64,000 nucleotides of DNA from Tritrichomonas musculus (lineage: Eukaryota; Parabasalia; Tritrichomonadida; Tritrichomonadidae): NCBI GenBank assembly GCA_039105265.1, contig JAPFFF010000017.1, positions 1,364,001 through 1,428,000 of the forward strand, written 5' to 3'. A program made the position numbers and the translations under genes. Shown piece after piece: positions 20,263 to 28,866 of this stretch; within the stretch, counting starts at the first letter, position 1, and each line of letters begins with the position of its first letter. The notes under the pieces were generated by a model that searched no databases, was not told the origin of the DNA, and was given only the letters and a program-made list of their open reading frames with translations.

Positions 20263-21522
20263 TTATTGAATTAGGTTTGAAATTATACTTGCAAATGATC
20301 TTGTGGGTCCAAGCTGTGCGTTTAAATTATCATCATCTGTTTCTAGTGATCCATCTGGATTTACTTTCACAACAAGTCGTGCTGGGTTGTCTTGAACCCA
20401 GTATGTAATTGCAAGCGTAAAGTCATCGCTTGGTGCCACATCAATAGATATATTGCTTTCTACTTCTTCTTTTGTTGAAAAAACTTCTCTGATTACACTA
20501 CACCATGTTGCAGCTGTCTTCAAGCAATCAAGAACACTTTCAAAGGAATCAAAGCGAGTAAGAGGTAGTCTAGCAAGCATTATTGATGGAACACTTTCAT
20601 CATTAAGAAGAAGCCTGACAACTTTTCCATCAAAACTTCTATTTACGTCTGAATGAAGCTTTAGCATTGCTGAAATAAATGAGGAAACAGATAATTCAAC
20701 ATTGAATCTTACAGAAGATAAAGATGATATCTCTTTCAGTTGGTTTACTGGAAAAACAATTGGAGGATCAATAACAATCATTGGAATTATTCGATTTGGT
20801 TCATATGAATCAAGTGTTAATACTGCCTCAAATCCTTCAATGAAAGGAAATCTTAAACCTCCCAGTGAACGTTTAAATTGAAACTTATATTTTTCACATA
20901 AGGGTTGTGTTAGGTTCATGAGTGATTGATTTTCGCTTTCAATGACATCAAGGCGTGCTGCCATAGAAAGTAAATGTGAAACATGAGTTTTTTGATTTTG
21001 TTGAATCATTTCGACTAATTCTGGAATTTCTACCCGTTCATTATCCCTCACATAAATTAAGCATGCTGATGATATACTTTCTTGACCAGTAAGTTTAAGT
21101 TCAAGAGTAATTCCTTTTCCTGATATATCAAGTTCTTCACCAAGAAGCATTGATGACAGCCCGCAGTTTGTTGCTTCTTGCTTAAACCATTCTACGATTC
21201 CTTGCTGCGTAAATCGGGTAGGATCTTGACAATAACGGTCAATTAGATTAAGTGATTGATAAATTGAATCAACTACACGAAATGATTTAGTATCATTTTT
21301 AATAGCTCCAAAGCTTCCTTCCTTCTCAATACGAGCTTTCAAATGATTTTCTTGAATTTGAATTGCTTCTTGAAGAGTTCTTACTGATTGAAATATTAAG
21401 AATGATTTTCCATAAGCGTGTGCTGGACCAAGAGCTTGGGCAGCGCCAGGGCCGAGTAAATCTAAGCATAGATTTGAAAGCTCGTGCTTAATTTGAGTAA
21501 CTAATTCACCAAATGTTTTCAT
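20263..21522 (-). CDS. Unrecognised conserved-looking protein, possibly Mediator MED1-like
   Basis: The protein has 419 residues with an ATG start (CAT at 21520-21522). It is soluble, mixed alpha/beta, with no signal peptide or membrane segment. The N-terminal 130 residues are helical. A beta-rich part follows (LDISGKGITLELKL), then a short helix-rich part (ELVEMIQQNQKTHVSHLLSM) and a long beta-rich C-terminal half. The sequence of a beta-strand pair before a helix of the form ELL...F..L resembles the N-terminal domain of Mediator subunit 1. This is a tentative analogy from memory. It lies inside the interval bounded by the two inverted MAP65 genes, and inversion between those repeats would flip it. 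Unknown function is the safer reading. Confidence 0.5.
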   Translation of the reverse strand: MKTFGELVTQIKHELSNLCLDLLGPGAAQALGPAHAYGKSFLIFQSVRTLQEAIQIQENHLKARIEKEGSFGAIKNDTKSFRVVDSIYQSLNLIDRYCQDPTRFTQQGIVEWFKQEATNCGLSSMLLGEELDISGKGITLELKLTGQESISSACLIYVRDNERVEIPELVEMIQQNQKTHVSHLLSMAARLDVIESENQSLMNLTQPLCEKYKFQFKRSLGGLRFPFIEGFEAVLTLDSYEPNRIIPMIVIDPPIVFPVNQLKEISSLSSVRFNVELSVSSFISAMLKLHSDVNRSFDGKVVRLLLNDESVPSIMLARLPLTRFDSFESVLDCLKTAATWCSVIREVFSTKEEVESNISIDVAPSDDFTLAITYWVQDNPARLVVKVNPDGSLETDDDNLNAQLGPTRSFASIISNLIQ

Positions 21523-21925
21523 ATTTTTAGAAACTTTTTGTTTATTTTTTCATCGGCTTATTCAATTCCTTATATAAAAGGAATTAATGCTACCGCTTTT
21601 GGATTTTTTTTTTTTTCGTTTGTAAAGTAGTAATTAACATTGCATATATTCAAAGAGATAATTTTTATTTCGTTATCTTAAATAAAGATGAGAAAGTTTT
21701 CTGAAAATTCTGAATTTCGCATGAAAAAAGAAAAAAGAGAGAAAATACTAATATAAAAGAATTTATTTATATTATCAACAATTATGTTTGTGTTATGAGA
21801 TAGAGATTTTTTTTTTGGCGCACCAAGTCATTAAAACTTAATAACAAATGCTTTTACAAATATTGATTGTTAGAAATGTGCCAAAAAAATTGGCGTCCAG
21901 CCTTCCTTTTATTCTCCTTGAAATT
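21523..21925. other. Intergenic spacer
   Basis: AT-rich, with a T run near 21607-21618 and another near 21808-21815. No gene or repeat was recognised. Confidence 0.4.
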
Positions 21926-23452
21926 CTATAGATCAAATAATGTAGAATCATTAACTTTTCGCTTTAAATAATTGCGATTATCAGCAGAAATCCATTGCTT
22001 TATGTATTTAAGAGAACTTTTGAGCAAAGCATTTAAACCATGATTTGAATCTACTTCGATTACAATAATACCTTTCTGCTCTTTTTCAATAAGTAAAACG
22101 CAATTTTTGTTTTGGGGTTTATAATTAAAAATATTTTCAAATTCGTTGACATTCGTGTTTGGTGCTGCTTTATTTAATAAGAAAAATTTTGTATTTGCTT
22201 TCTTATATAAAATATCACGAGTTTGGCAAAGTAATTTATATTTTTGTATATATTCAGAAGAGCGAGAAGATAATGGATTACCATAAAGTACAAAGATTGG
22301 TTTCTTACCATTTGAAGAAATAAGCTCGTCAATATGGCTCAATGATACAAATGGAATTACTTTTTGAATTTTTAGTTCATCTGACTTTGATATTTGTTCC
22401 ATGGTGTCAAATACATTAATTTGTCTTTTTAACCAAGTACGAATTTCAAAAGGAGAATGACGACCTTTATAAAGAAATGCTGTTTGATAGTTGTCTTTAG
22501 ATATATCATTTGGGTAAAGAAAAGATGATGCAAAAAAGATAAATGAAGGTCTTGTTATATTTGTAATATTTAAATGTATTGCTAGAGGGTAAAAGTCTAT
22601 ATACTCGCCATATTCAAAAATAACGTCATCTTTAAAGTAAATACCACAACTTTTCATTATCCTTGAAACGTCATGATTTTGATAATAACTGTTGCCTTGA
22701 ATTAATGAAAAAAGTGCATATCTTTTGTAAATTGAAAGACCAATAACTTGGTTATAATGAATTAATTTGATTGAAGGCCTAATTTTTAACAAAAACGATT
22801 CTCTTGAATAATCTAACATATGATATGTTACTTCATCAAAAGGGCGATTAATTTGAATCATTGGGAAATGCTGAACACCAATTGATTTTGCAAATGTATT
22901 ATTTGATACCATGCCTACTTTTAAAAAAAAGTGGTATGGCCCGACGAAATTCATAAAATCATTAAAAAAAGGTGTATATTTTGATCCATAAAATACTATA
23001 TTAGATTGTGATTGGTAATTTCTTTGTGAATTTAATAAAGGGTTTTTAAATTCATAGAACTTACTAATGTTTTGGATTGGTATAATATTTGAATATCTAC
23101 TAATGGATGTAAGAACAAATCTTTTTAATGCGTCTTCCGTCCATTCACCTTGGTATTTACCGCAAAATTGAGAAGATTTAAAAATAATAATTTCTGGATT
23201 TAATTCTATTTGGTATTCATTAATAAAATCAGAATCTTGATGATAAGAAAAAGCGGCTATTGATATATCTGTTTGAAATTTTAGATATAGTGTTTGTAAC
23301 ATTTCTTCATATTCACTCAACTTTGGAAATTTCCCTGAATAAAAAAGAATTAATGCTAAATCCTTCCGTTTCAAATACTTTTTTATCGGTTGTTCATCTG
23401 AATTAAAGAATATCTTGGGCGATAAAATAGAAACTAGAAAAAGTAATATCAT
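21926..23452 (-). CDS. Secretory-pathway protein with a redox-inactive thioredoxin-like domain
   Basis: The protein has 508 residues starting at ATG (23450-23452). It opens with a hydrophobic signal-like stretch (MILLFLVSILSPKIFF). Residues about 30-110 follow a thioredoxin-fold plan: a strand LALILFYSG, a helix, a strand DISIAAFSY, then INEYQIELNPEIIIF and a GEWTEDALKRF end. Where protein disulfide isomerases have CxxC after the first strand, this protein has GKFPK, so the domain cannot be a thiol oxidoreductase. The rest may contain further degenerate thioredoxin folds, as in PDI-type proteins (ALFSLIQGN, KKPIFVLYGNPLSSR). No KDEL-type retention tail is seen (it ends STLFDL). A lumenal chaperone-like role is an inference; exact family unknown. 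Confidence 0.55.
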   Translation of the reverse strand: MILLFLVSILSPKIFFNSDEQPIKKYLKRKDLALILFYSGKFPKLSEYEEMLQTLYLKFQTDISIAAFSYHQDSDFINEYQIELNPEIIIFKSSQFCGKYQGEWTEDALKRFVLTSISRYSNIIPIQNISKFYEFKNPLLNSQRNYQSQSNIVFYGSKYTPFFNDFMNFVGPYHFFLKVGMVSNNTFAKSIGVQHFPMIQINRPFDEVTYHMLDYSRESFLLKIRPSIKLIHYNQVIGLSIYKRYALFSLIQGNSYYQNHDVSRIMKSCGIYFKDDVIFEYGEYIDFYPLAIHLNITNITRPSFIFFASSFLYPNDISKDNYQTAFLYKGRHSPFEIRTWLKRQINVFDTMEQISKSDELKIQKVIPFVSLSHIDELISSNGKKPIFVLYGNPLSSRSSEYIQKYKLLCQTRDILYKKANTKFFLLNKAAPNTNVNEFENIFNYKPQNKNCVLLIEKEQKGIIVIEVDSNHGLNALLKSSLKYIKQWISADNRNYLKRKVNDSTLFDL

Positions 23453-23860
23453 TTAGATCAATATATGTTGATGTGATCAAATTTTGATCGGCAAAGTCAA
23501 TTTTTAGCTAAAAAAAGGGAAAAAACCTATTTTTCTGAAAATAATTAAAACTTTTTCTTTTGGCAACAGATTCCATATAAATGACATACATAATCATATA
23601 AAACATCTTATTTTTGTATTAGTAAAAGTTCGGTTTTAATTTATTTTTGGGGTGTTATAATAAGCTTGTAAAATATACCCAAATGTAAAAAAAAGACCTG
23701 GTCTTGGTGATTCTTTCTGGTCTTTTGGCGATTTTAATAAATCTTTTAAAAAGTTATTTCTTATGAATTATTAAATAAAATGATTAAATGATATTTGATT
23801 AAATAATAATTCAATTTACGAATCAACATTCAATAAATTCAATGAATTTATTTAATTACT

Positions 23861-24718
23861 CGGCTATATATATTCATAAAAATATATAGTGGTCCTAAAA
23901 AATATTGATAAGAAATTTGAGAGAAATTTTCATGTTTCATTGAAAAAATTGAGAAAATTTATTTAAAAATAATTTGAGAGAATTTTAAAATTTCTTTCAA
24001 ATTCATTCAAATTTAATGACCTATTCATGAATTTATGAATCAATTGTTGGTCAATCTTTTGACCTTTTATTTATTTGTTTTCTTTACCAAAAAATACAAA
24101 CGAACGCTATAATTTAATCGCAAGTGGTTCTGCAATCGCACAATTTTAATAAAAGCAAAACAGCTGATGCATTAAGTATTTCGTTAAATTGCGTCAAAGC
24201 AGTAGCTAAATAGATTGATGAAGGGAGACCAGAAAAAACACAACCTTGCCGACCACAAATATTAACAAATGAAATCAAGTATTTCATATACGTTAAAGCA
24301 ATAATGTTTCCTGAAATCCCTGGAGCTGAAATGGCAAATGTTTCCTGAACACAAATTTTATTCTTTATATGGAATAATCTAAGTTTAGCAACAAACAATT
24401 CTTTGATTGATTCTTTTCCAAAGAAATTGAAACAATGCCTCGAAGTGCAAGGCAATCAAGTAAGATTTTAATTTTAATTTTTAATAAAAAATCAACTTTT
24501 TCAATTGCCGAAAAAATATTGATAAGAAATTTAACTTTTTAAATTAAAAATTTTAAAAATAAAATAACTTTTGTTAACGACGATTAACTATTGAATTCAT
24601 TTCTTATCAATATTTTTTCGGAACACTATAAATACTATTAATATTTCAATGCATTATTTCAATGCATTATTTATTATTCGGCTATATATATTCATAAAAA
24701 TATAAATACTATTAATAT
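23861..24718. repeat. Tandem duplication flanking the mariner insertion, with preserved empty site
   Basis: CGGCTATATATATTCATAAA followed by AATATA occurs at 23861-23886, just left of the element, and again at about 24678-24703. There it runs directly into AATACTATTAATATT, the sequence found just right of the element at 24631. The second unit is thus the uninterrupted target, showing a single TA where the element has TA on both sides. A short tandem repeat (ATTTCAATGCATT twice, about 24643-24668) lies between. Confidence 0.75.
23887..24628 (+). mobile_element. 742-bp non-autonomous mariner/Tc1-type element, copy 1
   Basis: The ends are TAGTGGTCCTAAAAAATATT at the left and the reverse complement of TAGTGTTCCGAAAAAATATT at the right, flanked by TA on both sides (23885-23886 and 24629-24630). 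The plus strand carries the remains of a transposase N-terminus: a helix-turn-helix reading NFNKSKTADALSISLN, then a GRPEK...CRPQILT segment typical of Tc1/mariner. It is broken by in-frame stops, and there is no DDE domain. The same stops occur in copy 2 (33120-33861), so both descend from an already defective source. A 113-residue frame on the opposite strand is only an antisense shadow. A further internal copy of the end sequence lies near 24507-24530. Confidence 0.85.
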
Positions 24719-25402
24719 TTTAAATACATTTTATATCGGTATATATTTAAAATATAAATGAAAAAAATTTATTTTCAATTGAAAAAATGCTTTTATTGAT
24801 TTTATTATATATTTATATCTTATTTTTTTTTTTTTATTTTATATATGATATTTTGAAAGCTTTACAAATCACCATCGCCAAAAAAACCGTTTTGGTGATC
24901 TCCAAAATATATGTAAACTATTCAAAATTGAATGCTGTCGCCAAAAGCCCAAGACCTGGGTTTTTGGTGAAATCGGTTATTTGGCTTTTCATCGTCAATA
25001 TAAATGAGCTTTTTATTATTATTTTATATGATATATTATACAAATCATACAATTATTTAGTAATATTCAAAAAATAACATTTTTTTACTGAGAAAATCTT
25101 ATCGATTATTAATATTACTTTTGATAAAACTCATTTAATTCCTCTTTCAAATAATTCAATGGTTTATGAAAATAATAAATATTAATAAAAATTTATTTGA
25201 CAATAATATGGTTACATTTGGTGATTTTTAAAACCCAAAAAACGTTTATTTCACCAAATTTACAAGCTTAGTTATAATATATACAAATTGTACTGTTTAG
25301 ATTTTTTGTAAGAGAACAAATTGTATAAATTTTTTCTGAGTATAATAGTAAACGGATAATCAGAATATATTGAAATAATTGAATAGAAAAATCAAAAGGT
25401 GT

Positions 25403-27055
25403 ATGAAATGAATCGACAAAAGCTTATCACCTTTAAAATCGATCCAAATCTCGACAGAATGTGGAAAATGATTGGATTAACGCAGACCGAGAAAATGAAA
25501 GAAATTCAAGATATTGAATTAAATTTATATACGGCGTATCAAAATTGCATTGCGAAAACGAGTGAACGATTAGAAGAAATGCGCGAAGAACTACGTACAG
25601 CACAAGAAGAATTCCGACGCGTCCAAAAAATATATGGAGACACTACGTCAACACTTCAAATTAATTCGTCAACGCCACTTCAAATTCAAATAGCAGAAAC
25701 TAAAGAAAGCATTAAAGAAATACATTCCAAATATCGACCACGATATCAAGAATTAGAACGTTTATACAATCGTTTAAGTGAACTTTTTAATCGTCTTGGT
25801 ATTTCAGAAGATGAACGCGATGAATTTTCAGAGATTGGTAATACAGATATCACACAAGAACGATTAAATCGATTTAAACAGCGAATTAAAACGCTTGATG
25901 ATTTAATTGAACAACGAGAAAATTTATTTGCGTCTTTAGAAAATCGAATTAGTGCATTAAATTCAGAACTTCAAGAGAATGAAGAAACAGATATTAAAGA
26001 AATATTTGAAACGGAATCAATTACTGACGCTTCTCTCCAACGTCTTCAAGAAGAGGAAGCACGTCTTGAAGAACTTAAAACGCGCCGCCAAGAAGAAAGT
26101 GATGAATTAATTAAAGAAATTCAACATTATTATTTAATTTTTGCCGTTGATCCTAGTGATCAAATTGAAACGCAAAATGATTTATCAGAACAAACGTTAA
26201 ATAAACTTCGAGATGAAGTAGAATTTTTACGAGAAAATCGAGAAACACGAATTCCACAAGTATTAAAAGGTCTTACACGAGAAATTCATAACATTTGTGA
26301 ACAACTCAAAATTCCACTTCGCCATCGACCGAAATATCAAGGCAAAAATGTTGAAGAAGAAATATTATTTTTAACGAATAAACTTGAAGAATTAAAGAAA
26401 GATCAAATTTACATGCAACCGATTATTGAAGTTATTAGTCAAATCGAAAGTTATAAAGATCTTCTTAATAAAAGTAGTAATATTAATCCACGAGAACGAG
26501 GATCAAGTCGACGCCTTCTTGAAGAAGATAAAGCACGTCGCAAAGCACGTGAAGAACTTCCACGACTTGAGAAAAAGCTGCTTCAATATTTAGTTGACTT
26601 TAAAGAACAACATGGCTATGATTTTGAATTTAATGGTATTAACTATAATCGTACGTATATGAATGAAAATTCTACACAAGAAGAGAACAGTGTTCGATTT
26701 CATCGAACACGACAAGATAGCACAGTTCCAGATATTGGGAAACAGCTTCTTATGCAAAAAATCAATGAATCAACACAACAAATTAACACGAAAGATCAAT
26801 ATAAATATAACACCAAACGAGGTCTTACAAAACGTCAACAAACACTCAAAAATTTACAAACACGTTCACCATTTTCTTAACTTTATCCTTTGCTTTATTC
26901 ATTCATTTTATTTATTATCGATGTCACAAACGAAATCAAAAATATCTCTTTTTTTCGCCTTTCTCTCCTCATATCTATTTATTTTATTATTTATTATTAA
27001 TATTCAATTTTATAACTAGAATTAGAATTTTATTTATAATATAATTTTGTTTGAA
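25403..27055 (+). repeat. Right arm of the 1,653-bp inverted repeat (MAP65 copy 2)
   Basis: Counterpart of 18148-19800 in opposite orientation, about 5.6 kb away. The arm ends 175 bp after the stop codon, where the sequences part after TTGTTTGAA. Two substitutions against copy 1 were seen, both in the 3' untranslated segment. Confidence 0.9.
25408..26880 (+). CDS. MAP65/PRC1/Ase1-like microtubule cross-linker, copy 2
   Basis: The coding sequence gives the same 490 residues as copy 1 (18323-19795). The frame extends to 25399 but opens there with GTG; the ATG at 25408 is the start shared with copy 1. Domain features are those of copy 1: N-terminal Trp18 helix, central coiled coil and the LLEEDKARRKAREEL microtubule-binding segment. 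The 5' flank is clearly different from copy 1 apart from two short blocks (25348-25357 and 25374-25383), so the copies may be expressed differently even though the proteins are the same. No frame damage is present, so both copies look functional. Confidence 0.85.
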   Translation: MNRQKLITFKIDPNLDRMWKMIGLTQTEKMKEIQDIELNLYTAYQNCIAKTSERLEEMREELRTAQEEFRRVQKIYGDTTSTLQINSSTPLQIQIAETKESIKEIHSKYRPRYQELERLYNRLSELFNRLGISEDERDEFSEIGNTDITQERLNRFKQRIKTLDDLIEQRENLFASLENRISALNSELQENEETDIKEIFETESITDASLQRLQEEEARLEELKTRRQEESDELIKEIQHYYLIFAVDPSDQIETQNDLSEQTLNKLRDEVEFLRENRETRIPQVLKGLTREIHNICEQLKIPLRHRPKYQGKNVEEEILFLTNKLEELKKDQIYMQPIIEVISQIESYKDLLNKSSNINPRERGSSRRLLEEDKARRKAREELPRLEKKLLQYLVDFKEQHGYDFEFNGINYNRTYMNENSTQEENSVRFHRTRQDSTVPDIGKQLLMQKINESTQQINTKDQYKYNTKRGLTKRQQTLKNLQTRSPFS

Positions 27056-27437
27056 GATTTTTAATTTACTTTTAATTTTATTTGTCTTTGTAGTAAAACA
27101 CTCACGTTTGTTTTTAGCTTATTTAATATTTTTTATTTTTTTCATTTTCTTTTGATTATTGCTCATAAAATCATAGCCATATATTTCTTTTTTTGTATTT
27201 TTAATTCATAATTTAAATTCCATGAAATCAATTCAATATACTTAATTATATTAAATAAATTGTCTTAAATACTATGTATTAAATATATAAAAGGATCTAT
27301 TTTGATAACCATTTTATAAAATTCTAATCATTATACTTTTTTTATTCTATATCATATTTCATATTATATAATTAAAATACAAAAATTAATTATCAGACAA
27401 TATTTTTACAAAAATGATAAAAAAAAACAAAAAAAAG
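26881..27437. other. Spacer after MAP65 copy 2
   Basis: The first 175 bp belong to the repeat arm. The remainder to 27437 is AT-rich with no gene recognised. Confidence 0.5.
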
Positions 27438-28715
27438 TCATAAGAGAGTAGTGGGGAGAGATTTCTGTGGGAATCTTGCATTCTGAGCCGTATAATGATA
27501 ATGCAGGTTTTCATGAGCAAGACATTGGCAATTTCTATTTGCAGTTTCCAGCCTTTGATTGGTTTTCATTAATTGCCTTTCAAGTGAAAGCATTTCCCTA
27601 GTTTTCGCGATCCAAAGAGTGGGACCTAAACCTTTTTTATCATATTTTTCATTGCTATTATCGATCAATTCAGCCATAGAATTATCTGATGCAGATCTAC
27701 TACTTGAATTTCTATCAATTTGATCAGATAAATTCTTATCTCTGAATTTTTTACCTCGAAGTTGTTGCATCCTTTCTGCTAATAGTTTGTTTGTGCTTTC
27801 AAGAGTTTGATAGATCTCCATCGAATGAAAACTGTTTTCATTGTCGTTAATATCACTATTCTGGAGAGATTGGATAGCATTATGAATTAAATTCCCTTGC
27901 TCTTCTATTTGTTGAGCAATTTTCCCGTATTCTTTGGCTCTTCTTTCTTCAAATTGATGCATTAAATCATCGATTTTTTTAGTGTCAGAAAAAGCTTCAA
28001 TTCTTTGAAATCGTCTTTTCATATCTTGAACGGTTTTGATTGCCTTTTCTGGTGAATCTGTTATATCACATGCAATCATAAACTGGCGTACTAAACTACT
28101 TAATTCATCAATGGTCTTTTGCTGTCTATCAATGTCTCTCTGAATTTGATTTTTCTCAGATACTTTTTGATTAACTTCTTCTTCCATTGAATGAATTAAT
28201 TTCTGACCCTCTTGAATTGCATTTTCAAGTTCAGCTATTCTTTTATCCTTTAATCTGGACGTTTCTTGGTCATAATTAAACTCTTCTTCTTCATCATTGT
28301 AATTTTTTTTGGATTTAAGTTTATCCAATACTATTTGTTGAAAATTTGGATTTGATATTGAAATTCCAATTACTTTCGATATTTTTTCAAGAAATTCAGT
28401 TGTTTTTTGCGTATTTTCTCTTAAAGAAATTTCTTTTTGCCTTAAGCTTGCTTTCTCATCTTCATATTTTTTTCGTTCTTCCAAAAGTTGTTGTTTAAGT
28501 TGAACATTTTCTTGTTGAATTTTGTTTCTTGTCATTGATTCTTGAATTAATTGAGAAATAGAATCGTTATTATCTAATAGAGTCTGTGATTTTTCATTTT
28601 CTTCTTCTTCTTCTTCAATTAATATTTCTTCTCTAAAAGAATGATGAGAATGAAACGAATCTTTTGAATTACGCGATCTTCTTGATGCGTTTGATGAGTT
28701 GCTTGAATTTTTCAT
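27438..28715 (-). CDS. Coiled-coil protein of unknown function
   Basis: The protein has 425 residues with an ATG start (CAT at 28713-28715). The N-terminus is Ser/Asn/Arg-rich (about 1-30), followed by an acidic EEEEEEN patch and then long heptad coiled coil (about 50-310). A short globular-looking insert with ISKVIGISISNPNFQQIV (about 112-130) interrupts it. The C-terminus contains KGLGPTLWIAKTREMLSLER and a His/Tyr-rich end. No membrane segment or signal is present. The helical segment FLEKISKVIGI...NPNFQQIVLDKL recalls short domains in centrosomal/basal-body coiled-coil proteins, but no family can be named. Confidence 0.7.
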   Translation of the reverse strand: MKNSSNSSNASRRSRNSKDSFHSHHSFREEILIEEEEEENEKSQTLLDNNDSISQLIQESMTRNKIQQENVQLKQQLLEERKKYEDEKASLRQKEISLRENTQKTTEFLEKISKVIGISISNPNFQQIVLDKLKSKKNYNDEEEEFNYDQETSRLKDKRIAELENAIQEGQKLIHSMEEEVNQKVSEKNQIQRDIDRQQKTIDELSSLVRQFMIACDITDSPEKAIKTVQDMKRRFQRIEAFSDTKKIDDLMHQFEERRAKEYGKIAQQIEEQGNLIHNAIQSLQNSDINDNENSFHSMEIYQTLESTNKLLAERMQQLRGKKFRDKNLSDQIDRNSSSRSASDNSMAELIDNSNEKYDKKGLGPTLWIAKTREMLSLERQLMKTNQRLETANRNCQCLAHENLHYHYTAQNARFPQKSLPTTLL

Positions 28716-28866
28716 TATTATTAATTGAATGTTGTCCGTTAAAGCATTTTAATTTAAATTTGCAAAAATGTAACCATCAATTAAACAAATGTATAAAAGT
28801 TTCATCAATTTAAGCAAATCAATTTTAATAAGTAATATAATTCTAATGAAACAAATATCTAAATTT

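Larger units (their letters stand above)
23656..25277. repeat. Possible larger inverted-repeat element enclosing the mariner copy
   Basis: TTATAATAAGCTTGTAAA at 23656-23673 is matched in reverse complement by TTTACAAGCTTAGTTATAA near 25259-25277. Both ends also carry scattered GGTGAT/ATCACC and TTTTGGCGA/TCGCCAAAA motifs internally. No target-site duplication was found, so this could be chance or a decayed element that later received the mariner insertion. Confidence 0.3.

Noticed and set aside
24114-24455. 113-residue frame on the minus strand, repeated at 33293-33634 on the plus strand
   Set aside because: It is antisense to a decayed mariner transposase helix-turn-helix; it is conserved only because the elements are near-identical.
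24787-25077. 96-residue hydrophobic frame
   Set aside because: Low-complexity, AT-driven sequence inside a repeat-rich spacer; no family features.
26663-27019. 118-residue frame overlapping the MAP65 3' end (also 18184-18540)
   Set aside because: It is an out-of-frame shadow of the MAP65 coding sequence and its 3' flank, repeated because the arm is duplicated.
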